DNA from: a virus
IMG/VR virus record: IMGVR_UViG_3300031576_000084
Span: 1 to 47,022 of that record
Strand: one strand, 5' to 3'
DNA: 47,022 bases
The notes beneath the pieces are model-generated. The model had not been told where the DNA came from and made no database searches. It saw only the letters and a program-made list of their open reading frames with translations. Positions within the stretch are counted from its first letter, which is position 1; each line of letters begins with the position of its first letter. Positions 1 to 6,995 of this stretch are shown in pieces. A program made the translations under genes and the position numbers.

Positions 1-171
1 CCGCTAACCACACTTTCGTACTCGACTGTGGCCTCGGTCCTCCTATTTCACGGCTGGCTTGAGCAGCTTCACACTCTTCGTACTGTAGCTGTGCATTATA
101 GAATAGCACAAAAAGCGAAAAAAAAAACGTGGCAACTTACAAGAACGGCGTGGGTTACGGCAAGTGGCTGG
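1..171. repeat. Terminal direct repeat, left copy
   Basis: The first 171 bases recur at the right end (46853-47022). The copies are identical except for an A-run of 10 here and 9 at the right end. This is what the overlap of a circular or circularly permuted phage assembly looks like, so the two window ends are the same locus. A true packaged terminal repeat cannot be told from an assembly overlap by sequence alone. Confidence 0.95.
8..93. repeat. Two imperfect hairpin repeats in the junction leader
   Basis: Bases 8-31 and 70-93 are related: both open with CACACT, carry TTCGTACT in the middle and close with CTGTG. Each can fold back through CACA/TGTG ends. They lie in the non-coding stretch between the HAD gene with its tRNA-Leu fragment and the first small ORF. 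They may be RNA stem-loops or protein-binding repeats; no function is recognised. Confidence 0.5.
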
Positions 172-257
172 CAATTGATGGTTGGAGCGAGGCAGTCTTG
201 GACTTCATTCGAGATCATGAGCAGACGGCTGGATGGGCGGCTGCTGGACTGCGATAA
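129..257 (+). CDS. Possible 42-aa protein
   Basis: A GTG-started frame of 42 codons begins just after the A-run and ends at TAA 255-257. The product is rich in Gly, Trp and Ala with no recognised domain. There is no clear Shine-Dalgarno site, only an A-rich leader, and an in-frame stop lies shortly upstream. It is the only plausible reading frame before the terminator at 304-335, so it could be the last cistron of the rightward transcript, but non-coding sequence is almost as likely. Confidence 0.35.
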   Translation: MATYKNGVGYGKWLAIDGWSEAVLDFIRDHEQTAGWAAAGLR

Positions 258-303
258 AGGCTAAGGCAATTGGTAAGAAAGCGATCTGGCATATTTTGTA
301 GGA

Positions 304-335
304 GGGGTGGGGAAAGCTCTCCCCACCCCCTTTTT
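304..335 (+). terminator. Strong intrinsic terminator
   Basis: A perfect 10-bp stem, GGGGTGGGGA (304-313) with TCCCCACCCC (320-329), has a six-base loop and is followed by a five-T run (331-335). It should end transcripts arriving from the SPFH/HAD genes across the circle junction. It also rules out the GTG at 307 as a start, because that codon sits inside the stem. Confidence 0.9.
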
Positions 336-357
336 GACCACCAAGCAGGCACCTGAG

Positions 358-528
358 ATGGTAGCTCTTAGTAGGCATAAAAACGGCAAACATGATGACT
401 ACTTGACACCGGCACATTTTTATGATAAAAGGAAGCGTAAGTGGCGGGATGGCTGGAGATGCATGAAGTGTGGAGCAGTCGTCATCCATCCGAAGTGGAC
501 AGATTGGGAGGATCTGATATGCCAGTAG
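358..528 (+). CDS. Small basic protein with one CxxC (56 aa)
   Basis: The product is Lys/Arg/His-rich and has one CMKC motif and a further Cys near the C-terminus, so a small zinc-binding knuckle is possible. ATG 358 was chosen because the earlier GTG at 307 lies in the terminator stem. The last codons overlap the start of the Sak4-like gene (ATG 519) by ten bases, which suggests translational coupling. No family is recognised. It is the first gene after the terminator and so probably has its own promoter, but none is convincing. Confidence 0.6.
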   Translation: MVALSRHKNGKHDDYLTPAHFYDKRKRKWRDGWRCMKCGAVVIHPKWTDWEDLICQ

Positions 529-1472
529 CTACAGCTGGGCAGTTGTTCAACATGGTGGACGGTAAGATGTCGGTTGAATCACGAGTTAACGCAGTAATCT
601 ACGGAAACAGCGGAGTGGGTAAAACAGCACTAGTTACAGCCCTGCCGTGGGGCACAGAGCGCTGGGGAGACCGGGCAGTTTATGTGGCCTGGGACGCAGG
701 CTCAGAGACCATGTTAAGCATACGGCCGGAAGACCGCAAACATCTAACAGTCATCACTCCAAAGCTGCAATATACTACGGGTGATAAGTTGGTGTTGAAT
801 CCCTACAAGACTGCTATGGACATTGCAACAGCAGACTGGGCAACGCTGGTGCCAGGAGCCAAGACGATCATCTGGGACGGTGCGACTCGGCTGGCGGAGC
901 AGATCCTGCGAGCTGTTGCCAACACCGGAGCAACTGTCAGCCCAGTTAAGAAGGAGAAAGGCGAGGAAAACAGGCTGGTTATTGGTGAACGCGGCACAGC
1001 AAGCTTCATGGCCCAGCCGATTATCGCAGACTACGGGATGGCCCAGAACATCATTCTACAATGGTCCGAGTTCCTGCGCCAGCAGCCTTTGAACGTGCTG
1101 GTGGTGTGTGTCACCGACTATTACAAACCTGAGGGCGGCAGCTACGATGGAGATACCATTGGAGGCCCTGCTACAGTCGGCGTAAAGATCATCCCGAAGT
1201 TTCTCAAGGACTGGGACAACTGCCTCAGAATCTCTATTGAGCCCGAGACGGTAGCAGTCAGCAGGGCTGGGGGTGATGGCAAGCCAATGCCTCCTACATT
1301 CGAGCGCATCAACAAGCGAGTTGTTTGGACCGAGCAGCAAGGCATCTGGAGTGCTAAGGTCCGCAGACCCGCCAGCTCAACCAACCCGATTGCTAAGGTG
1401 GAGTTGACACCGGACGGCAGAGATTTCTGGAATCTATTTGATGCCAGCGGCATCGGAACAAAGGTGGACTAG
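519..1472 (+). CDS. Sak4-like RecA-family ATPase (single-strand annealing/recombination)
   Basis: The 317-aa protein has a Walker A motif (GNSGVGKT, residues 29-36) early in the chain and a Walker B-like strand ending in Asp (TIIWD, 116-120), the layout of phage Sak4/RecA-like recombinases. These load on ssDNA and promote recombination-dependent replication, usually with a phage SSB; a probable SSB lies 0.75 kb downstream. ATG 519 has GGGAGG seven bases upstream and is preferred to an in-frame ATG at 441, which would add 26 residues overlapping the previous gene. The next gene follows directly at 1473. Sure of the P-loop ATPase; fairly sure of the Sak4 assignment. Confidence 0.8.
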   Translation: MPVATAGQLFNMVDGKMSVESRVNAVIYGNSGVGKTALVTALPWGTERWGDRAVYVAWDAGSETMLSIRPEDRKHLTVITPKLQYTTGDKLVLNPYKTAMDIATADWATLVPGAKTIIWDGATRLAEQILRAVANTGATVSPVKKEKGEENRLVIGERGTASFMAQPIIADYGMAQNIILQWSEFLRQQPLNVLVVCVTDYYKPEGGSYDGDTIGGPATVGVKIIPKFLKDWDNCLRISIEPETVAVSRAGGDGKPMPPTFERINKRVVWTEQQGIWSAKVRRPASSTNPIAKVELTPDGRDFWNLFDASGIGTKVD

Positions 1473-1682
1473 ATGACTGGTGGTGATAAGTGCGGGCTAG
1501 GAATCTTCTTGATAATTGCAGTGTTGTGTGGTACTGGAATAGTATGCAACCACTTGGACAAGCGTGTGGCTATGGAAAGGGGGTACAGCCAAATTCTGCA
1601 GATCGCGCCTGGGGGCAGCCCAAGAGTTTTATGGGTTAAGCTTCCTCAGCAAAACACTTCATCCCTTGATTTACTGCGGTAG
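1473..1682 (+). CDS. Small single-pass membrane protein (69 aa)
   Basis: Residues ~8-25 form a hydrophobic helix containing Gly and Cys, followed by a soluble tail with a GYSQ motif and a late LWVK. This is a common layout of small phage inner-membrane proteins, often left as hypothetical. ATG directly follows the TAG stop of the Sak4-like gene. It could be a holin-like or host-envelope protein, but it is far from the endolysin gene and nothing proves such a role. Confidence 0.65.
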   Translation: MTGGDKCGLGIFLIIAVLCGTGIVCNHLDKRVAMERGYSQILQIAPGGSPRVLWVKLPQQNTSSLDLLR

Positions 1683-1694
1683 AAAGGAGAACAG

Positions 1695-1868
1695 ATGAGA
1701 AACCTATGGTGGGCCTGGATGCTTGGAGCAGTACTACTGGTAGGTTGCAGCAATGACTGCCCCACTCGGCCGAATCCTGCACCTAATCCTACTCCATGCG
1801 ATAGCACTGAGCATGATGACGATGATGATGATAAGGAGCACGAAAGATCGCCTAAAGGAGGTAAGTAA
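1695..1868 (+). CDS. Small phage lipoprotein with acidic tail (57 aa)
   Basis: A short N-terminus with Trp-Trp and a hydrophobic segment ends in the lipobox LVGC (residues 15-18), so Cys18 should be lipidated after signal peptidase II cleavage. The mature part is Pro-rich, then has a run of six acidic residues (Asp) and a basic end. AAAGGAG lies a few bases before ATG 1695. The TAA stop overlaps the next ATG (TAATG). Short phage lipoproteins can act in superinfection exclusion or as outer-membrane spanin subunits. Here no paired spanin gene is adjacent, so the role is open; the Asp run could bind cations. Confidence 0.7.
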   Translation: MRNLWWAWMLGAVLLVGCSNDCPTRPNPAPNPTPCDSTEHDDDDDDKEHERSPKGGK

Positions 1869-2080
1869 TGGCGCTGTACGAAGTAGCGATTATCGATACA
1901 ATTGAGCGGGTAATATCGACTGCTAAAGGCGCAACAACTGAGAAGGAAGAGCGCCTGGTGTTCGGCCCTAAAGCGGTCTGTGCGACTGACGAGAAAGGTG
2001 CAGTGGCATCTGCAACAATTGGCGAAGCCATCGTAGGTGAGAAGTCCAAGTTTACTGTGCTGGTTCGCCCTTTCAAGTAG
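1868..2080 (+). CDS. Hypothetical soluble protein (70 aa)
   Basis: The start ATG overlaps the lipoprotein stop and has a strong AAAGGAGG site. The product is Ala/Val/Lys-rich with alternating hydrophobic residues, probably a small alpha/beta or all-beta protein, without cysteine motifs or membrane segments. No family is recognised. It sits between a lipoprotein and the probable SSB, and the GC hairpin at 2081 directly follows its stop. Confidence 0.7.
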   Translation: MALYEVAIIDTIERVISTAKGATTEKEERLVFGPKAVCATDEKGAVASATIGEAIVGEKSKFTVLVRPFK

Positions 2081-2101
2081 CCCCGGAAAAGTCCACCGGG
2101 G
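2081..2101 (+). other. GC hairpin after the 70-aa gene
   Basis: CCCCGG (2081-2086) pairs with CCGGGG (2096-2101) across a nine-base loop immediately after a TAG stop. There is no T-run, so it may be a weak terminator, a processing site or a stabiliser of the upstream mRNA end. Confidence 0.5.
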
Positions 2102-2103
2102 AG

Positions 2104-2112
2104 TGGTATGAT
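2104..2112 (+). promoter_or_regulatory. Candidate extended -10 promoter (TGGTATGAT)
   Basis: TGG-TATGAT matches the extended -10 form, with TATGAT one base off TATAAT. It lies between the hairpin 2081-2101 and the genes starting at 2125/2223. It resembles the minus-strand promoters of this genome (TGGTATAAT). No -35 is evident. Confidence 0.45.
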
Positions 2113-2124
2113 GGATGGATAAGA

Positions 2125-2226
2125 ATGCAGCAGCAGATGTATAGTTCACAGACAAGTGGGGTTGGAATAGGAGCCTTGAGCAGCATAATACCAGGAAGCT
2201 TCTACACTACAGGAGGTAACATTTGA
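2125..2226 (+). CDS. Possible 33-aa leader/microprotein
   Basis: An ATG-started frame of 33 codons begins with three Gln codons and is Gly/Ser-rich. Its stop TGA (2224-2226) overlaps the TTG start of the SSB-like gene (2223-2225). A weak GGATGGATA lies upstream. The exact stop/start overlap suggests coupling, possibly to help a TTG start. There is no known family and chance remains possible. Confidence 0.4.
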   Translation: MQQQMYSSQTSGVGIGALSSIIPGSFYTTGGNI

Positions 2227-2810
2227 GCAATCGTGTGGATCTATGGCTCGATGATGAGGATGTAGCATCAGCAAATACGTCTGGTAGCTTTCACTTCACC
2301 ATCCCAGACGACGCAGTTCGCAAGGGCAACCTCGATGACCCGAACGACGACAAGGCTAAGGCCAGTTGGTCCCAGCGCCTGTATATCATCGAATCGAAGT
2401 TCTATGAGGACGACGCCAAGGGATCAAAAGGAACAGAAAGCTACCCATGTATTACTGGGGAGGTCACCTTCCAGGTCCCGCCGGACGCCCTTCGAGGAAG
2501 TGCCACTGACCCCAATGCGGGTAAACAGCACCGGGTCTGGTATCGGGTGGTGCCCGCATCCATGAAGAACAAGACTCACCCCAAGTTCAAGGCCAGCAAC
2601 TATGCCCTTGGAAAGCTGAACGCGATCTGCCGAGCGATTTGGGGTAGCAAGGTATTCCCGAGTGGCGAGCGCATCAACCTAGGCGAGTACTTTGGCGGGG
2701 ACAGTCCGCCAGTAGTCGGCAATTACGTACTCTCCAACATGCGTGCATCCAAGTGGGATGGCGAGCGCCGAGATGAGATCACAGATTTTGTTCCGCTAGA
2801 AATGGTGTAA
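2223..2810 (+). CDS. Probable single-stranded DNA-binding protein (195 aa)
   Basis: The protein is rich in beta-prone segments, aromatic residues and acidic clusters. Its N-terminal half reads like the OB-fold or DUF2815/DUF669-type phage proteins that accompany Sak/Sak4 recombinases. The TTG start is set by a near-perfect AGGAGGT six bases upstream; an in-frame GTG follows four codons later. It is separated from the Sak4-like gene by three small genes and the candidate promoter at 2104. Assigned by gene order and general composition rather than a diagnostic motif; a different nucleoid or recombination accessory protein is possible. Confidence 0.55.
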   Translation: MSNRVDLWLDDEDVASANTSGSFHFTIPDDAVRKGNLDDPNDDKAKASWSQRLYIIESKFYEDDAKGSKGTESYPCITGEVTFQVPPDALRGSATDPNAGKQHRVWYRVVPASMKNKTHPKFKASNYALGKLNAICRAIWGSKVFPSGERINLGEYFGGDSPPVVGNYVLSNMRASKWDGERRDEITDFVPLEMV

Positions 2811-2813
2811 GTT

Positions 2814-3038
2814 ATGGACTGGATAATCCGAATAACTGGCTACACAGTATTAAGTGGGCTTATCCTACTCATGCTGGGTCTTGGTCCAGCTATCTGGTGG
2901 GCAGGGTTTTGGGAGGGCGGTTCGTATGGAGAAAGAGCGCCTTGGTATATTCTAATTCCAGCGGCCATTTTCATGTTCGCAATATCGTTGCTTGGAGTGG
3001 CAGCAGCCATTCAAATGATGATGCATAACCCGATTTAA
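2814..3038 (+). CDS. Two-helix membrane protein (74 aa)
   Basis: Two hydrophobic helices (about residues 9-30 and 44-66) flank a short Gly/Glu-rich loop, so the product is a small inner-membrane hairpin. This is the size and topology of class II holins, but the endolysin is on the other arm; it could also be a membrane anchor for replication. The start lies four bases after the previous stop with a poor ribosome site. Confidence 0.65.
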   Translation: MDWIIRITGYTVLSGLILLMLGLGPAIWWAGFWEGGSYGERAPWYILIPAAIFMFAISLLGVAAAIQMMMHNPI

Positions 3039-3056
3039 GAAGAGGCTGAGCCTAGA

Positions 3057-3245
3057 ATGATAACAGTCACTATCATAGGTCACGGAAATCCTCCATCTTA
3101 CAAGTGTAAGGAGATTCTTAGGGCGGAGGTTGAGCTAGTTAGCTTCAGAACTCTGGATGGGTTCATTTACGATTACTTCGGACTGCCGTATGTCATTACC
3201 CATTATCCAGATAACCAGATCAAACTGTTCCAAGGGGAGCGTTAA
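3057..3245 (+). CDS. Hypothetical protein (62 aa)
   Basis: A short soluble protein with alternating hydrophobic residues, an early IIGHGNPP segment and a single Cys. ATG 3057 follows the previous stop by 18 bases; GAGG at about -15 is a weak ribosome site. The stop TAA is immediately followed by the next ATG (3246). No family is recognised. Confidence 0.55.
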   Translation: MITVTIIGHGNPPSYKCKEILRAEVELVSFRTLDGFIYDYFGLPYVITHYPDNQIKLFQGER

Positions 3246-3878
3246 ATGCCAGAGCGAAAACTTACGTTGGAAAGGGGGGATCAGGCAGAGATCTGGGCGG
3301 GCGGTCGAGGCTATCAGCCGCCTGCCCCCTCCGGCGGGCCAGTGCACGAGCTGCCGCCAGGCTGGAATACCGCACCACATGAGGAGCAGATCGTTATCCA
3401 TGAAGCAGCCGAACTACAGGAGGTTAGAAATCCAGGATCAAACGACACTCATATCCAGCCAGTGCCTAAACGGACAGACGACGAGTTGATCATCAGTGCT
3501 GTCCAGACTGAGATCGCTCGGCTGGAGATTCCAGAGGAGCTAGTTAACATCGACAAAGGCACCGCTCGATTCAGGGGCCATACCCTCCGTCTCGCCCCCA
3601 AGACCCAGGTGGCTATCCGCAAGCTGCTAGCTTGCGAGGTCGTTCTAAAGCTCAAGGAGGAGCAAAAACGTGTCATTGAATCAGTGCACAACAAAACACT
3701 GCAAGCACCCTCCGGTAGAGCCCGGCAGAACGTGCCAGCGGTGCCGAAACCGAAGAAGCCGGTGGGCAAGAACGCACAGAAGCGATCCCAGAAAGTGCGG
3801 AGAGTGCGGTTCAAAGTCGCCCCTATTGAACTTGAGACTGTGCAAAGACTGTCGAGCATTGAAGGTGGCAAAGCATGA
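3246..3878 (+). CDS. Hypothetical protein with basic C-terminus, overprinted by the HNH gene (210 aa)
   Basis: The N-terminal ~55 residues are Pro/Gly/Glu-rich and look disordered. The middle (about 75-140) is helical with Glu/Leu/Lys. The last ~65 residues are Lys/Arg/Val-rich and share 209 bases with the +1-shifted HNH gene at 3670. Because the zinc-finger reading of that DNA is clearly selected, the basic tail here may be an overprinted extension or a frame left open by chance. Start ATG directly follows the previous stop. The middle segment may be a nucleic-acid or HNH-associated protein; this is inference. Confidence 0.6.
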   Translation: MPERKLTLERGDQAEIWAGGRGYQPPAPSGGPVHELPPGWNTAPHEEQIVIHEAAELQEVRNPGSNDTHIQPVPKRTDDELIISAVQTEIARLEIPEELVNIDKGTARFRGHTLRLAPKTQVAIRKLLACEVVLKLKEEQKRVIESVHNKTLQAPSGRARQNVPAVPKPKKPVGKNAQKRSQKVRRVRFKVAPIELETVQRLSSIEGGKA

Positions 3879-4194
3879 ACCAAGCCATCAGCACGATATT
3901 GAGTTCCTGGCTAAGATGCTGGCTGCTTGCCATGATCCTGCTAGCTGCTGTTCTGCAACTGGAAGATCCTTACACGCGCTTTGGAAGATTGGAGACCAAC
4001 TCTCGGTCGATCGAATCAACCCGAGACGAGGATATGTTCCAGGTAATGTCCAACTGCTTTCACTTTACATCAACACTAAGAAGCAGACACTCAGACGGCC
4101 GCCAGCAGCTGCGGTCAATGCAGTGTTAAGGCGGCTTCAACATGCCACTGATGACAGACTCTCTAGCTCGAATGGAGCTGCTATCGCTGATTGA
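3670..4194 (+). CDS. Zinc-finger HNH-type homing endonuclease (174 aa)
   Basis: The N-terminal half carries CxxC pairs at residues 22/25, 43/46 and 58/61 plus C6/C11, forming zinc ribbons. The C-terminal half has a VDRINPRRGYVPGNVQ segment (113-128) followed by N and KK, typical of phage HNH/endonuclease VII-like proteins with a late Asp-Arg-Ile and Asn-Val. Such enzymes nick or cut DNA and are often mobile. The GTG start at 3670 has AAGGAGG nine bases upstream and lies inside the preceding ORF. Its end overlaps the next gene by 53 bases. The position just before the DNA polymerase gene is a common homing-endonuclease site. Confidence 0.75.
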   Translation: MSLNQCTTKHCKHPPVEPGRTCQRCRNRRSRWARTHRSDPRKCGECGSKSPLLNLRLCKDCRALKVAKHEPSHQHDIEFLAKMLAACHDPASCCSATGRSLHALWKIGDQLSVDRINPRRGYVPGNVQLLSLYINTKKQTLRRPPAAAVNAVLRRLQHATDDRLSSSNGAAIAD

Positions 4195-4447
4195 ACACAA
4201 AGCTCCATTTACCCCAGAACAGCTGGAGCGCTTACAAGAACTGCTGCCTCAGAGCCTGCATACATCACTAGACAAGCTGAAGTTCATTGAAATGACTCTG
4301 CCGCTGAGGAATCGTAAGTTCTTCAACGGACTTCAAGGCGACTATATCATCATTGATGAGCATGGCAGAGAGGTCTGGGCCAGTGCCTGGTGCCACAGCG
4401 CATATATCCAGACATGTCCCAGAATGCTGAAACGGAGGAGATCATAA
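4142..4447 (+). CDS. Hypothetical helical protein (101 aa)
   Basis: The N-terminal half is Leu/Glu-rich and helical; the C-terminal half has an IIIDEHGREVW strand segment and a basic end. It overlaps the HNH gene by 53 bases and the next gene by about 34. The start may be ATG 4142 or ATG 4151. No family is recognised. Confidence 0.6.
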   Translation: MPLMTDSLARMELLSLIEHKAPFTPEQLERLQELLPQSLHTSLDKLKFIEMTLPLRNRKFFNGLQGDYIIIDEHGREVWASAWCHSAYIQTCPRMLKRRRS

Positions 4448-4662
4448 ACGGACCTGCTACTAACGACTACTTCTATCCAACCATCTGCTCTCTTGTAGAT
4501 AGAGAAGCAGCCGCAGCTATCCACACACTAGCTCATTATGTAAGACCTACTGGTGACTGGGTGCTGGTTAGATCAGACCTGAACCATATCGACAGGGCTC
4601 TTGGGGAGATAGAAGCAATACTAAATCATAAATGGAATGGCCAGCTCTGGAGCAAGCGATGA
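4414..4662 (+). CDS. Hypothetical protein upstream of the polymerase (82 aa)
   Basis: A soluble helical protein with an RxDLNHIDRALGEIE segment. ATG 4414 is preferred over an upstream GTG (4390). Its TGA overlaps the polymerase ATG (ATGA, 4659-4662), so the two are translationally coupled. No recognised domain; a small polymerase accessory role is possible only by position. Confidence 0.6.
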   Translation: MSQNAETEEIINGPATNDYFYPTICSLVDREAAAAIHTLAHYVRPTGDWVLVRSDLNHIDRALGEIEAILNHKWNGQLWSKR

Positions 4663-6995
4663 GCACTCCAGGCTGTATGGTCGATGGCGACCCAGCTGCC
4701 CCAGTCCTGATTGTCGCTATGGCTCCGGGACGTGAGGAGCTACAGGCTGATAGCCCCCTAGTCGGGGGCTCGGGCAAGCTGCTGTGGAAGCAGCTACTCA
4801 AGAAAGCGGGAATCAATCGAGCGGACTGCTACATCATCAACACTATTGGCGAATGGCCTGAGGGCATTGATGGCAATCCAACTAAAGCGCAACTTCATAA
4901 GTGGTGGGATGCTTTTGACGAAGCCATGGCTCGTTCGACGGCAAAGGTGGCGCTACTTCTTGGCGGCGCTGCAATGTGGCGCTTTACCGGCATCGGCAAC
5001 TACCCCTCACCCATCGAGGACTGGCGAGGATACCTCGTCGCCCGAGACGAGTGCGGCCTGCTCACCAGAGTTCGAGAGGTTCAGGGAGTCTATAAGACCA
5101 GCAACTCCAAGCGCGGAATCAGAAAGGGAGACCACAAGCTAGAGAAGCACAAGGAAGCGGCGGCTGCACCCTGGCCGCATAGCGTGCTGTGGGCTATCCC
5201 GACCCTGCATCCAGCCGCAGTGTTGAGAACTGGGTACACCACCCTTCCCGTGCTTGCGGCCGATTGTGCACGTCTCGGGCGGGCGCTCAGGGGTGAGCTA
5301 GACATTAAGGAAGAGCCGTGGGCAACTAGCCCAGAAGTACATTATGCTTACACTCCTGACTACGGCCCAGCCGTGTTCGATATTGAGACGGGAGGCATCA
5401 ACAATGAGATCATCACTAGAATTGGTGCCACCTTTGAGGGCAGAGCATGGACCTCGCCCTGGGGAGATAGAGCCCGAGATGGGATCAAGCAGGCGCTGGG
5501 TAACGGGGACAGCGTAGCCTTCAACATTGCGTTCGATGCCCCCAGACTAGAGCTGAATGGTGTCAAGGTGCCAGAGCCCTGGTGGGATGTGATGCTGGCT
5601 GCAGCAGTGCTTAAGCCGGACCTTAAGAAATCCCTCAACTATGTGGCATCATTGTATCTAGATACCCAGCGCTGGAAGCATAAGTCAGAGGAGGACCCAG
5701 AGCAATATAACGCTAAGGATGTCATCAAAACCAAGCATCTATACCCAGTTCTTAAGGAGGAGCTTAAGCGAACTGGACAGCTGGACTTATTCGAGCGGCG
5801 GATGATGCCGACAGTGCCTACACTGGTGCGAATGACCCAGCGCGGCATTCCAGTGGACCGAGCAGTTAAGCAGCGGTGGGTCGAGCACCTAACGGTTGAG
5901 CAGTATCAGGCGCTGGATCAGTGGGAGCAGCTTGCGCCCGGCATCAAAACTGCTGGAAAGAACCTGTTGAGATTCCTTTACAGTGATCTTGGGCTGCCGA
6001 TTCAGTACAACAAGTACGGAGGAGAGACTAGCGAGCTGGCAGGGCTGAGAAAGCTGCTGATGTCCGAGCAACTAAGCGATCGGCAGCATAATACAATCGA
6101 GGCGCTGTTGAAGCTACGGACCATCCAAAAGGATCTCAGAACCTATGCGGAAATCGACATCGCCGGAGACGGATGCGTGCATCCAGGCTATCTGCCTGCT
6201 GGAAAAGACACTGACAGCTTCGGCAAAGGAATTGCTGGTACCGGCCGGATTACTGCCAGCAATCTCAATATTCAGAACCAGCCTCAAACCGCAAGGCTTA
6301 TGTATATCTCTCGCCGGAGAGATATGGTTCTACTGGAAGCCGACTTCAGCCAAATCGAAGCTCGGATCATAGCCCATCTGTCGGGCGATGATGTGCTCAA
6401 GACTGCCATTGAGGAAGGACTACATGAATCGAACCAGAGGGCGTTGGGGGTTGATAAGACACGCGCTAAGAATGGCTTCTATGGCTGGGCGTATGGGGCA
6501 GGCAAGCGAACTCTCAGCAAGACCTTCATCTCCAAAGGATATAACATCTCTGAGAAAGAGTGCGGAGCCCTGCTCGCAGGATTTGACAGCCGATTCGCCC
6601 GAGTCGCAGCCTGGCGGAGACGAGTCGCTGCAGAGGTCTCCAACTGCTACTATCTTACGAACGCATTTGGGCGGAGGCGGTATTTCATGGGAGGTGGTCG
6701 AGATGTCCCCAAGGGACTCGACTTTCACCCGCAGAGTTGTGCTGCTGACATTATGTGGTCAGTACTCCGACCACTTGAAGATGCCCTGCGAGGATTTGAT
6801 GCGGCTATTCTTGCGACAATACACGACAGCATCCTTGCCGAAGTCCGGCGAGATCTAGTGCCTGAGGTTGCCGAAGTTATGAATCACATCATGGAGCAGC
6901 CCTGGAACGAGCTAGATGGGCTGGTGATTCCGATCGAACTGAAGCAAGGAGAGAACTGGGGCAGCATGGAGATGCTCAGTGCCGTTAGAGCCTAA
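4659..6995 (+). CDS. Uracil-DNA glycosylase-like / family A DNA polymerase fusion (778 aa)
   Basis: Residues ~10-205 are a family 4/5 uracil-DNA glycosylase-like domain (AMAPGREE near 25, SGKLL, HPAAVLR at ~184). The four Fe-S cysteines of family 4 enzymes are not evident. Residues ~235-390 form a DEDD 3'-5' exonuclease (DIET at 241, then NIAFD). The rest is a PolA polymerase: motif A DFSQIEAR (562), motif B R...K....YG and motif C HDS (722-724). Most PolA enzymes read HDE, so the second acidic residue is Ser here. The same order of domains is known from the SPO1 polymerase family. ATG 4659 overlaps the previous stop and has GGAG upstream. It is the replicative polymerase of the phage. Confidence 0.92.
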   Translation: MSTPGCMVDGDPAAPVLIVAMAPGREELQADSPLVGGSGKLLWKQLLKKAGINRADCYIINTIGEWPEGIDGNPTKAQLHKWWDAFDEAMARSTAKVALLLGGAAMWRFTGIGNYPSPIEDWRGYLVARDECGLLTRVREVQGVYKTSNSKRGIRKGDHKLEKHKEAAAAPWPHSVLWAIPTLHPAAVLRTGYTTLPVLAADCARLGRALRGELDIKEEPWATSPEVHYAYTPDYGPAVFDIETGGINNEIITRIGATFEGRAWTSPWGDRARDGIKQALGNGDSVAFNIAFDAPRLELNGVKVPEPWWDVMLAAAVLKPDLKKSLNYVASLYLDTQRWKHKSEEDPEQYNAKDVIKTKHLYPVLKEELKRTGQLDLFERRMMPTVPTLVRMTQRGIPVDRAVKQRWVEHLTVEQYQALDQWEQLAPGIKTAGKNLLRFLYSDLGLPIQYNKYGGETSELAGLRKLLMSEQLSDRQHNTIEALLKLRTIQKDLRTYAEIDIAGDGCVHPGYLPAGKDTDSFGKGIAGTGRITASNLNIQNQPQTARLMYISRRRDMVLLEADFSQIEARIIAHLSGDDVLKTAIEEGLHESNQRALGVDKTRAKNGFYGWAYGAGKRTLSKTFISKGYNISEKECGALLAGFDSRFARVAAWRRRVAAEVSNCYYLTNAFGRRRYFMGGGRDVPKGLDFHPQSCAADIMWSVLRPLEDALRGFDAAILATIHDSILAEVRRDLVPEVAEVMNHIMEQPWNELDGLVIPIELKQGENWGSMEMLSAVRA

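Noticed and set aside
28-264. 78-residue frame at the left end
   Set aside because: It crosses the A-run whose length differs between the two ends, has no ribosome site, and the shorter frame at 129 is as good or better.
307-357. GTG start for the first CxxC gene
   Set aside because: Lies inside the stem of the terminator.
441-518. Upstream ATG for the Sak4-like gene
   Set aside because: Adds 26 residues out of the domain that overlap another frame; ATG 519 has the ribosome site.
1646-2155. 169-residue minus-strand frame
   Set aside because: Opposite to three well-supported plus-strand genes with overlaps and ribosome sites; Ser/Cys-rich shadow.
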